From: Rhodovulum kholense
Lineage (GTDB): Bacteria; Pseudomonadota; Alphaproteobacteria; Rhodobacterales; Rhodobacteraceae
Direction: 5' to 3'
Assembly (NCBI RefSeq): GCF_003053725.1
Contig: NZ_QAYC01000020.1
Span: 1-58,644 of the forward strand
Length of the DNA: 58,644 nucleotides
Position numbers and translations under genes: made by a program. The notes under the pieces were generated by a model that made no database searches, had not been told where the DNA came from, and was given only the letters and a program-made list of their open reading frames with translations. Shown piece by piece: positions 50,923 through 58,372 of the stretch; position 1 is the stretch's first letter, and each line of letters starts with the position of its first letter.

Positions 50923-51768
50923 CTAGTCTTGCGAATAGGCCGCCGCAAACGAGAGCGCGTTCACATCGAGGGGAAAGCTCTCAACGTAATCCCGCGCAAG
51001 AAAATCGTCATAGTCGCCAATTCTCACGAGCGGATCATCGGGCCCGTAGCCATCCTGCCAAGGCAATTCATTTAAGACGGCCTCGAATTCGACCTTGATT
51101 TCAAAAGGCGATAAGACGCGTTTCTCCTTCGGCTCGAAGATAAGGAAGAACTGCACGCGGATGTCGCTCTCTCTCCAATCGTTTGTTGATGGTCGAACGC
51201 GAAGCTCTGATAGTGATCGAAGTGCCTTACCCAAAGGAGAATCTGGCTTTCCATACTTCGAGGCTGCCTTGGATAACAGCGGGCGAATACACTCATTGAA
51301 GGCGTCGGGAAACGCAAATCGACCGAATGTCCGCTCGATGCTGCGAGAAAATTCGAAGGCCTGCTTAGGATCGGAGAAACCTATGCGCCGCTCCCAGGAT
51401 GCCAGAAGTTGTTTGCTAACAGTCATAGGCCGAGCCAAGTCCGCAACAAAACCATCTGGAGCGTGCTCGACGAAACCAAGACGTGGAGCTCTTCCACGCG
51501 CGATCTCTTTGATCCGAGTGCCGTTCACTTGGATCAGTGGACAGACGGCAACAAAGCCAAACTTGCCGGGATCACTGACGACATCACAAGTCTGCGAAAC
51601 GACTACGAAGCCTGCGGGATCAACATCATCGAAAAACGCACCAATACTCTCTTGATCACCCTCCTCGGGAAGATCTCCGAACAAGAACGAACCGACCCCA
51701 AGAGCGAAGTCACCTTGACGCCATTCTGACAAAGGTTTGGTAGCGACTTGATCGTCATGCTCGGCCAA
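50923..51768 (-). CDS. Cargo protein with SQTCD motif, unknown function
   Basis: 281 aa, soluble. VVVSQTCDVV at residues 55-64 is a striking motif, followed by VAVCPLIQVNG and a C-terminal EIKVEFEAVLNELPW. I believe similar SQTCD-motif proteins recur near accessory HTH genes but cannot confirm. Third gene of the operon starting at 53315, 12 bp after the HTH gene. Low GC compared with the phage core. Possibly an effector whose Cys is catalytic or metal-binding. Confidence 0.6.
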   Translation of the reverse strand: MAEHDDQVATKPLSEWRQGDFALGVGSFLFGDLPEEGDQESIGAFFDDVDPAGFVVVSQTCDVVSDPGKFGFVAVCPLIQVNGTRIKEIARGRAPRLGFVEHAPDGFVADLARPMTVSKQLLASWERRIGFSDPKQAFEFSRSIERTFGRFAFPDAFNECIRPLLSKAASKYGKPDSPLGKALRSLSELRVRPSTNDWRESDIRVQFFLIFEPKEKRVLSPFEIKVEFEAVLNELPWQDGYGPDDPLVRIGDYDDFLARDYVESFPLDVNALSFAAAYSQD

Positions 51769-51780
51769 GTTGGCACCTCA

Positions 51781-52497
51781 CTAGCCCTTCCGTTGTGCTT
51801 TCGCTTGCCGCTTACCCATTGGCCGACTTGGAGTAATCTCTCCATCCCCGTCGTCGATAGCTGCAGATAGAGCTTCACCAAAATGCTCAGCCCCCCACTT
51901 TTCGATTGTGCGCTGCGAGAGAGCCTCTCTTGATCTCGTTCGCCCGATGCCGCGACCAACGTGCGAAATGACCTTGTCAAACTCACCATTCTCCATGAGA
52001 GCAAAAATGGTGTCTCCGCCAACCGAAGCGTTCAGGAGAAGATCCCGATTGGCCTCCGCATAGCCTTGGTCAATGTGACGCAACACAGCCAAGATTTCGC
52101 CAAGCCTGCGACGGTTCTTTTCAGCAATCGTTTGACCGGTCGCCCAATTGTGCAAGGTGCGCGGCTTCACGCCAACAAGATCAGCAGCCTGCTGCCAAGT
52201 TAGCCCAGACAGCTGCCGCAATTCTCTTACAAGATGAACGCCGGACCAACTGTCCTCAGCGACTTCAATCAGTGTCGATAAGTCGAAGCCGCCGCTCGAG
52301 CCTCGTTCAAAACTGCTCCAAATCCGCGCTTCGGATGGCCGAAACTGAGCAAGGTCGACGAGCCCTCCAGCGGATGCGGATGTTGGTGGCATCGCAGGAA
52401 ATAGAGAAATTACAGTATCGTACTGCGTGGCCTGGTCCCACACTGCTGCGGACGGATTTATCGACAGTGCAACTGCGGCGCAAACTGACGGCATCAT
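51781..52497 (-). CDS. HTH regulator with MbcA/ParS-like C-terminal part
   Basis: 238 aa. HTH at about 85-120: LRQLSGLTWQQAADLVGVKPRTLHNW. Then NRDLLLNASVGGDTIFALMENGEFDKVI, similar to the DUF2384 (MbcA/ParS) antitoxin tail. The C-terminal 60 residues are basic. Overlaps the upstream TIGR04255-like gene by 4 bases. Could be an antitoxin or sensor-regulator of the operon. Confidence 0.65.
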   Translation of the reverse strand: MMPSVCAAVALSINPSAAVWDQATQYDTVISLFPAMPPTSASAGGLVDLAQFRPSEARIWSSFERGSSGGFDLSTLIEVAEDSWSGVHLVRELRQLSGLTWQQAADLVGVKPRTLHNWATGQTIAEKNRRRLGEILAVLRHIDQGYAEANRDLLLNASVGGDTIFALMENGEFDKVISHVGRGIGRTRSREALSQRTIEKWGAEHFGEALSAAIDDGDGEITPSRPMGKRQAKAQRKG

Positions 52498-53315
52498 TTC
52501 GTGCCCCCCCTAAATCTATTCAGGAACTCCCCTTTTACACTCCAGCGGAAGAATGCATAGGCGCGGTTGGCCATAGTGTCGAGTTTCCCGAGGATATCAC
52601 CTGTGTGAAAGCCATCAGTTGGAAGACCAGAAGTGGTGAACGAGTCTATGTCCATCATCCAACTACGTGCATTCACCGGTGGGGCCATGTCAGGGTCATG
52701 TGTGGCTCCCGCCGGGAGCAGGCCCCATCGAACCAAAAGCCTGCCCTCCAACGTAGTGCATTGTGCCTGAGAAACCGTTAGCTCAACCTTTTCGCGAAGC
52801 GTTGCAGAAAGCAGCCCTACAAGATCTGAGTAAACTAGTTGCTCTAGATCTTGAATGTCCTGTGGGCGATCCAGTCTGTTCACATAACGAAAGCCGACAC
52901 GCGTTGCGATTGTGGGCTGAATTGCTTCTCCCAATGCCTCGATGAGAAACTTAAACCGATCAAGAAACTCTTGGCGGGACGTGTACTTGGTAGTCTCCAG
53001 GGTCAATGAAGACGGATTTAGTGAAGCACGCCATAGCCGGGTGCCATCAAAAAAACGCCAGATAACCTCCTCGGTTGCTGCGCTCTTTAGTCCACCTCCA
53101 TCGAAGTTCAGCTGGACAGACTGCGCCGTATCCCGTTCAATGAATGGGTAGGACTTGCGGATAGCCTCTTGGAAATCTCCAATATGCTGCTCTGAGCTAA
53201 TCTTGATGATTCTCGGAAACTGAACCTGGCCCAAGACACGGACCAAGGGCGCAGCATCAAGCTGCACCCGCTCGGGCGGTTGCCCGAGGAGCGGGTCTGC
53301 GATCCTGTCAGCCAT
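52494..53315 (-). CDS. TIGR04255-family protein
   Basis: 273 aa. Features of this sporadically distributed family: an opening APLVRVLGQVQFPRI, VIWRFFDGTRLWRASLNPSS, LTLETTKYTSRQEFLDRF, VGFRYVNRLD. Function unknown in the literature I know; members often sit in accessory islands. First gene of the three-gene cargo operon. Its promoter lies in 53316-53400. Confidence 0.8.
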   Translation of the reverse strand: MADRIADPLLGQPPERVQLDAAPLVRVLGQVQFPRIIKISSEQHIGDFQEAIRKSYPFIERDTAQSVQLNFDGGGLKSAATEEVIWRFFDGTRLWRASLNPSSLTLETTKYTSRQEFLDRFKFLIEALGEAIQPTIATRVGFRYVNRLDRPQDIQDLEQLVYSDLVGLLSATLREKVELTVSQAQCTTLEGRLLVRWGLLPAGATHDPDMAPPVNARSWMMDIDSFTTSGLPTDGFHTGDILGKLDTMANRAYAFFRWSVKGEFLNRFRGGTK

Positions 53316-53870
53316 GATCTCCCCTGCCTCGCTGTTTTCCCAACGCTACACCATGTGAAGTAGAGTGTGAAGTGGCCAAATCTAAGGCCGAGTCCTTTAT
53401 AAGTCTCTGTCCGGCCGCGCGTCCGCTGAACGAGGTGTGGCCCCAGCGGTCTGGTGGCAGTCGCTTGGATGTACTCATGGTTTCGCGGTCTGACTCTCAC
53501 AAGAGAGCGTGCACCCTACGGCACTGTCTGTGCATGCCGACAAATCTCACGGCGCATTCGATCTCCGCTTGCGCGGCCATGTTCGGAGGCGGCTGTTGAA
53601 GCGATGACATAGGTTTTTCATGGCCGCACCATGACCACGTATGCCGCGCTCAACGGCGTCGAACGGCCGCTATCGGCAGGGAGCGCCCGAGTCGGTGGCG
53701 CCAGGCGCTCCGGCGCCACGCTGCGCCGCCGCAGGTCCGCTCCGAGCCCAGAGTCGCGGGTGCTGCGCGATGCGCCAACGGCAGCTATGCGCAGAGTGCC
53801 TTTTCAAACCGTCCCTTCTGTGATGAAGTCCGCTTGGTTGACTGCCCATTGCACGCGAAAGAAAGAACAC
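53316..53870. other. 555-bp intergenic region in cargo island 2
   Basis: Divergent promoter space for the TIGR04255 operon and the yfbU gene. Open frames in it are arginine- and proline-rich shadows. Positions 53658-53698 are 33/41 identical to 55161-55201, a diverged direct repeat flanking the yfbU pair. Confidence 0.45.
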
Positions 53871-54410
53871 ATGGAACTGAGCAAACTGGAGCGATATTAC
53901 CTGTCCAACCAATTAAGGATTTTGGAAGCACTTTACCCAAACGAAGCGGATGAACTGGCGGTCCAACGTGAAGCTGTCGAACAGGGGTATTCGTTCGTTT
54001 ACGACATGGGGATGGACCATATTTTGGATGGCAACGATGCCATGACACCCGAGGAGTCGAAAGAGGTCTGGGAAGTAATGGACATGTTTTTGTCCATCGA
54101 TCAGACGATCCAAGAATTGAAGTTAAAAGATCTGCATAAAGAGTATTTCACTCGCTTCAGGGGATATGACGGAAACAACGAGTCCAAGCTCATGGGGTTT
54201 GCAGCGTTCACTGTTGAACGACTTGGTCGGTTTACGCACCTCCCACTCAAGGAGGAGCTTTACTTCAATTCCCACATGCCGATGCGGCAGATTTATGAGA
54301 GGATGCTCATTGAGTGGCGCAAGATTGATTATCAGCACCGCTTTCCAATGCGCAAAGAAGATTTGATGAAAGTCCTCGAAGCTGCCGCTCATCCGGAAAG
54401 CCGCAACTAA
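53871..54410 (+). CDS. yfbU: YfbU family protein
   Basis: 179 aa. MELSKLERYYLSNQLRILE, YPNEADELAVQREAVEQGYSF, and EELYFNSHMPMRQIYERML identify the UPF0304/YfbU family, a mostly helical fold. E. coli YfbU is a chromosomal protein of about 164 aa with unclear function that has been tied to cell death under toxin stress. ATG 53871 matches the family start; an upstream extension is low-complexity and rejected. Cargo gene in the immunity region. Confidence 0.88.
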   Translation: MELSKLERYYLSNQLRILEALYPNEADELAVQREAVEQGYSFVYDMGMDHILDGNDAMTPEESKEVWEVMDMFLSIDQTIQELKLKDLHKEYFTRFRGYDGNNESKLMGFAAFTVERLGRFTHLPLKEELYFNSHMPMRQIYERMLIEWRKIDYQHRFPMRKEDLMKVLEAAAHPESRN

Positions 54411-54422
54411 GGCGGTGGAATA

Positions 54423-54902
54423 ATGGACATTATTTCTCTAGCGCTAACGATTTTTGGTCTTGTGATTTCTGGCGCTGCCTACTGGAAAGCAGACGACGCA
54501 AAAAAGGCTGTCCAAAAGGTTCTTAAGAAACGAAATGCAGATGAAGATTTGAAGCGTCTCAGAAATTTAATTATTACCATGGAGGCTGCTAAAGAGGCGG
54601 TCACCCCTTGGATCGCTAGTATGCCGCATGACCGAAGAACTGGTAGAGATCAACAAGATGATCTTGCAAAACTAGGTGAGACCATTGATTGCCTGCGCAC
54701 AAAAGCGCCGTTAGACCTCGAAGATGCCGTGCAAAGAAGAATAAAGAAGTCCGCTGCGGTGCTTGATAATGAACTGAATTTGATCGCAAATCCTATCGAC
54801 AGCCAAGATCATTGGAAGACTGCGTTGTCGGAGATTCAATTGATGATTCCCAGGCTGGAGCAGTTAGAGCGATCTATTAGGGATGCCCAGATTTCCATTT
54901 GA
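54423..54902 (+). CDS. Membrane-anchored coiled-coil protein paired with YfbU
   Basis: 159 aa. Hydrophobic N-terminal helix (IISLALTIFGLVISGAAYW), then a charged helical domain (DAKKAVQKVLKKRNADED, RIKKSAAVLDNELNLIANPI). It starts 12 bp after the yfbU stop and is followed by a hairpin, so the two form one operon. Low GC. The layout (one TM plus helical cytosolic part) recalls the partner of the uS17-like protein, without visible sequence identity. No family recognised. Confidence 0.6.
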   Translation: MDIISLALTIFGLVISGAAYWKADDAKKAVQKVLKKRNADEDLKRLRNLIITMEAAKEAVTPWIASMPHDRRTGRDQQDDLAKLGETIDCLRTKAPLDLEDAVQRRIKKSAAVLDNELNLIANPIDSQDHWKTALSEIQLMIPRLEQLERSIRDAQISI

Positions 54903-54914
54903 GGAACAATTTGT

Positions 54915-54935
54915 GGCGGGTCAAATAAACCCGCC
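54915..54935 (+). terminator. Terminator of the yfbU operon
   Basis: GGCGGGT and ACCCGCC, 7-bp stem, 7-nt loop CAAATAA, 12 bp after the stop. Followed by CTATAGG. Confidence 0.55.
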
Positions 54936-55425
54936 CTATAGGATGGGTGTCCTTCAAACGCAGCGAATGCATACTTTGCCCCCTCGGCTATCATCAAAGA
55001 GCATGAGAACGGACGATACATTTGTGGTGCGATTGGTCATTTACTACAGTAAGGCGAACGGTTGGTTTGTCCCGCTCTCCGGACCTTTGCGGCTCCTGCG
55101 CGTGCTGCAGCCGCGATGAACGGCCGCTTCCGTGATCCGCGGGCGGCGCGGGCTTGAGGTGTCGAACGTCGGCAATCGGCAGCGAGCGCCCAAGCGGGCG
55201 GCGGCAGACACTCAAGCGTTATGCCGCCCTGGCGCCAGTCCGGTCCGACCGCAGAGCTGGGGATTCATCTTCTTTGGTCACGGCCCCTAACCTATTCGCC
55301 AGGGCTGGCGAAAAGGGTGCTGTCTGCGTTGAGCGCGTAGCGAAAAAGCCTCTTAGCGGTAGGATAACTTCCGCTGAGGGCGAAGGCGCTACCACGCAGA
55401 AAGCCGCACTCCGCGGCCATCCCGG
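54936..55425. other. 490 bp without a supported gene
   Basis: No convincing coding frame. Contains the second copy of the 41-bp diverged repeat (55161-55201) and ends in a strong plus-strand terminator, so an untranslated transcript may cross it. Confidence 0.4.
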
Positions 55426-55447
55426 CCCCGCCTCGCGCGGGGTTTTT
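55426..55447 (+). terminator. Strong intrinsic terminator before the right operators
   Basis: CCCCGC, loop CTCGC, GCGGGG, then TTTTT: a classical factor-independent terminator. It insulates the rightward early promoter from upstream cargo transcription. Confidence 0.8.
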
Positions 55448-55485
55448 CATGCTGTCACCCTGGCGCTGATGGGGTGAAGGCGCGA

Positions 55486-55504
55486 TGTAGCGGAAAAAGC
55501 TACA
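55486..55504. promoter_or_regulatory. Repressor operator 3 (right pair)
   Basis: TGTAGCGGAAAAAGCTACA, arms TGTAGC/GCTACA symmetric. Same 19-bp operator type as at 49947-49999. Confidence 0.75.
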
Positions 55505-55519
55505 TTCTATGTTGCCAAG

Positions 55520-55538
55520 TGTAGCGAATATCGCTACA
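55520..55538. promoter_or_regulatory. Repressor operator 4 (right pair)
   Basis: TGTAGCGAATATCGCTACA, perfect 8-bp arms. Centre 34 bp from operator 3 and 43 bp upstream of the first early gene. Confidence 0.85.
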
Positions 55539-55571
55539 CATCTCCTTGCAACCACAGCAAGGGGACACCCC

Positions 55572-55691
55572 ATGCACGACAACACCCCCACCTGGCGCGG
55601 CTTCGCCCTCGCGCTGTTCGTCGCCGGGACCCAGTTCGGGCTGATCGCCGCGGCCTTCCATTTCCTCGCGTCCCTGCGGGAGGCGATGTGA
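55572..55691 (+). CDS. 39-aa membrane protein, first gene of rightward early operon
   Basis: MHDNTPTWRGFALALFVAG, then one hydrophobic helix (TQFGLIAAAFHFLASL). AAGGGGA is a good RBS at 8-14 bp. Stop overlaps the next ATG (TGATG). Early phage membrane peptide, role unknown. Confidence 0.6.
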   Translation: MHDNTPTWRGFALALFVAGTQFGLIAAAFHFLASLREAM

Positions 55692-55927
55692 TGCTGGCGC
55701 TGAACGGCCCCCACTGGCTGGTTATGACCGACTTCGGTCCCCTCGGTGTCGGCGCGCCCGATCCCGCTGCGACATGGGACGACGCGCTGGACCAGCTCGC
55801 CGCCGCTGCTGACGAGGACCGGCCCGCCCGGGTCTTCCGTCTCGACTTCAACACCCCGGCCATGACCGAAGTCACGGAAGAGGCGTGGCGCGGGCTCGAG
55901 GACCGCCTCGCGGGGATGGCGGCATGA
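55691..55927 (+). CDS. Small early phage protein
   Basis: 78 aa, acidic, MLALNGPHWLVMTDFGPLG, then DDALDQLAAAADEDRPARVF. No motif recognised. Overlaps both neighbours by 1-4 bases. Confidence 0.55.
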   Translation: MLALNGPHWLVMTDFGPLGVGAPDPAATWDDALDQLAAAADEDRPARVFRLDFNTPAMTEVTEEAWRGLEDRLAGMAA

Positions 55928-56163
55928 TCGGCCCTCTCCGCACCGCCGAGGCGCTGGACCCGATCAGCACGCCACAGGGCCGGGCCGAAGCCCGCGACCG
56001 GCGCCGCGCGATCCTGCGCGATGCGGCCCGGGCCGTTCGGTGGTTGGCCTGGACCTCCGTTGGCCTGCTCGTGATCGGCCTGATCGGCCACGTCGCCGAC
56101 AAGGCCATCGGTCAGGTGATCCACGACATGCACGGAAGCGAGGTGAGCCAATGGGCGAACTGA
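55924..56163 (+). CDS. Small early membrane protein
   Basis: 79 aa: basic N-terminal half, one hydrophobic helix (WLAWTSVGLLVIGLIGHVA), then a short acidic tail. ATG overlaps the previous stop (ATGA) and its 3' end overlaps the ERF gene by 13 bases. Confidence 0.55.
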   Translation: MIGPLRTAEALDPISTPQGRAEARDRRRAILRDAARAVRWLAWTSVGLLVIGLIGHVADKAIGQVIHDMHGSEVSQWAN

Positions 56164-56981
56164 CGAAGATCCCGCAGGACGAAGCCGCGACCCCGGCCAG
56201 CTTCGGCGCGATCACTCCCATGGGGATGATTTCGCAGGCCGTCGCGAACGGCGCGAGCATCGAGACTGTCGAGCGGCTGATCGCCCTTCACGAGCGTTGG
56301 GAAGCCGGGCGCGCCCGGAAGGCCTTCGATGCTGCGATCTCGGCGGCTCGGGCCGAAATCAAGCCCATCATGAAGGGCGCGACGGTCGATTACGTGAGCA
56401 AGAAAACCAGCGACCGGACCAACTACTCCTATGAGACCCTCGACGCGATTGCGCGCGAGGTTGACCCGATCCTCGCCCAGCACGGGCTTTCCTATCGCTT
56501 CCGGTCTCAGCAGAGCGACCGCGGCGGGCTGGCCGTGACCTGCATCGTCGCCCATTGCGACGGTTACAGCGAGGAAACGACCCTCAGCGGCCCGCCCGAC
56601 CAGAGCGGCAACAAGAACGCCTATCAGGCCATCGGCAGCGCCGCGACCTACCTGCAGCGATACACGCTCAAGCTCGCGCTGGGGCTCTCGGCCGCGAAGG
56701 ACGACGACGCCCAGGGTGCCGGGCGGGCGGCCGAGGATCGCCAGCCCGAGCCCCCACGGTTTGACCCTCGGGCTGCAGCCGGACGGATCCGTAGATCGCT
56801 GGAACGGGCGGCCGCGCTGGACGACCTCGGCGGGATCTGGATGCACGAAACCCCCGTTCTCAAGGACATCAAGGCCGCCGAGCCCGGCCTCTATTCCGAA
56901 CTGGAACGAACCAAGGACGCCCGGAAGCTGACCCTGACGCGCGCCGCCTCCGACATTGGCGACGACGAAATCCCGTATTGA
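56151..56981 (+). CDS. erf: ERF-family single-strand annealing protein
   Basis: 276 aa. The ERF core is plain: ALHERWEAGRARKAFDAAIS, SYETLDAIAREVDPILAQHGLSYRF, GSAATYLQRYTLKLALGLS. It anneals complementary ssDNA for phage recombination and circularisation. The last residues read DIGDDEIPY, resembling the acidic tail of SSB (DLDDEIPF), unusual for ERF. GAGGTGAG gives the RBS. Follows three small genes in the rightward early operon. Confidence 0.9.
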   Translation: MGELTKIPQDEAATPASFGAITPMGMISQAVANGASIETVERLIALHERWEAGRARKAFDAAISAARAEIKPIMKGATVDYVSKKTSDRTNYSYETLDAIAREVDPILAQHGLSYRFRSQQSDRGGLAVTCIVAHCDGYSEETTLSGPPDQSGNKNAYQAIGSAATYLQRYTLKLALGLSAAKDDDAQGAGRAAEDRQPEPPRFDPRAAAGRIRRSLERAAALDDLGGIWMHETPVLKDIKAAEPGLYSELERTKDARKLTLTRAASDIGDDEIPY

Positions 56982-56991
56982 GGCAGATCCC

Positions 56992-57717
56992 ATGAACGAC
57001 ATGACCCCGACCTCCTCGAAGGAGGGCGCGAACCCGCGCGCCGTGATCGGCGGGAACAACCCGCCCGACCCGCTGGACGAGGCGCTGGCCCCCTATGGCG
57101 ATTTCATCACCGAGGCCGAGGGCTGGCTTGACGGAACGCAGGTCACTACCGCGGCCCAGATGAAGGCGGTCGACGATCTGGCGAAGGAGATCAAGGCGGC
57201 CGAGAAGGCCGTCAGCACGGCCCGGGACGCGGCAACGAAGCCGCTCCATGCGGCATGGCAGGCCGAAATCGCGCGCTGGAAACCGACGCTGGAAGACCTC
57301 GACCGGATCAAGAAAGGGCTCGCCGCTCTGGTGAGCGCCTTCAAGGTCAGGCTCAAGGCCGAGCAGGACGAGGCCGCCCGGAAGGCCCGGGCCGAAGCCG
57401 ACCGCAAGCGCCGGGAGGCCGAGGAAGCGGCCCGGACGGCCGCCGCGGGCGACATCGAGGCGCAGCGCGCCGCCGCCCAGGCTCAGGCCGAGGCGAAGGC
57501 CGCCCAGAAGGCCGCCAGCGCGGCCGGCAAGGATCGGGTGAAAGGGGTCCGCACCGTCAGCCGGTACGAGATCGAGAGCCACAAGGCCGCCCTGCACGAC
57601 ATCGCCAAGAACGACCGCGACGCCCTCACGGATTTCGTCGAGGGCTATGTGCGCCGCCACCACAAGGACCGGGTGATCGCAGGCGTCCGCGTCTGGGAAG
57701 AGAAGGAGGCGTATTGA
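56992..57717 (+). CDS. Coiled-coil early phage protein
   Basis: 241 aa. N-terminal GGNNPPDPLDEALAPYGDF, then a long lysine/alanine/glutamate coiled coil (about 55-185), and a C-terminal globular end GVRTVSRYEIESHKAAL...FVEGYVRRHHKDRVIAGVRV. Genes of this design follow ERF or beta-type recombinases in many phages; role unknown, perhaps a recombination helper. Stop shares TGATG with the next gene. Confidence 0.65.
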   Translation: MNDMTPTSSKEGANPRAVIGGNNPPDPLDEALAPYGDFITEAEGWLDGTQVTTAAQMKAVDDLAKEIKAAEKAVSTARDAATKPLHAAWQAEIARWKPTLEDLDRIKKGLAALVSAFKVRLKAEQDEAARKARAEADRKRREAEEAARTAAAGDIEAQRAAAQAQAEAKAAQKAASAAGKDRVKGVRTVSRYEIESHKAALHDIAKNDRDALTDFVEGYVRRHHKDRVIAGVRVWEEKEAY

Positions 57718-57959
57718 TGGCCGCCCCCGTTCAAGCCGCCGTCGAGCCCGCAGCCGCCATCGAATGCGCGAAGGACGCGCTTTTCGATGCCATCGTGTCC
57801 GGCCGCGACACGTTGCGGTATCCGCTTCTTCCGCGTCAGCGCCTCCGCGAGATCGCCGCCGAGCTTGGGGAGATGCTGGACGCACTGCGGAAGGAAGATG
57901 CCGCCTATGTCCCGCACGGCGCCGTGGCGGGCGCGACCACCTTCCCGGAGGCGAGGTGA
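57717..57959 (+). CDS. Small early phage protein
   Basis: 80 aa: MAAPVQAAVEPAAAIECAKD, then RYPLLPRQRLREIAAELGEM. Helical, no motif. Coupled by one-base overlaps to both neighbours. Confidence 0.55.
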   Translation: MAAPVQAAVEPAAAIECAKDALFDAIVSGRDTLRYPLLPRQRLREIAAELGEMLDALRKEDAAYVPHGAVAGATTFPEAR

Positions 57960-58372
57960 TGCAGAACCCGCCGCCGATCTTGATCCAGAAGACGCCCACC
58001 GGCCTCATGCCCTATGGTCCGCACAGCGGCCCGATGCTGGACAAGTTGATCACCGGGCAGGTCCTGACCGCGAAGCCGCGAAAGGGCCGCACGCTGCCGC
58101 GCAACGCCGCCTATTGGGCGGGGCTGCATGCCGCGATCGAGAACGTGGACGCCTGGCCGACCACCTCGCATCTGCACCAGGACCTGAAACGCCTGTGCGG
58201 CTACGTCGATGTCTACCACAACCCGCTGACCGGGCGGGATGAAGTGCGCGTCCAGTCCACCGCCTTCGACAAGATGGGCGAAAGCGAGTTCGCAGCCTTC
58301 TTCCGGCTCGCCCAGATGCGGTTCGCCCAGCAGATGGGGTTCGACCCGTGGACCGTGGGGCGGGCGGCATGA
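57959..58372 (+). CDS. Conserved phage early protein near recombination genes
   Basis: 137 aa. RTLPRNAAYWAGLHAAIEN, WPTTSHLHQDLKRLCGYVD, and STAFDKMGESEFAAFFRLAQM form a pattern common in phage recombination/nin-type regions. No catalytic motif. Start and stop are coupled to neighbours (TGATG, ATGA). Confidence 0.6.
   Translation: MQNPPPILIQKTPTGLMPYGPHSGPMLDKLITGQVLTAKPRKGRTLPRNAAYWAGLHAAIENVDAWPTTSHLHQDLKRLCGYVDVYHNPLTGRDEVRVQSTAFDKMGESEFAAFFRLAQMRFAQQMGFDPWTVGRAA

Noticed and set aside
53631-53870. 80-residue N-terminal extension of YfbU
   Set aside because: Arg/Ser/Pro-rich, unlike the family; YfbU homologues start at MELSKLER.
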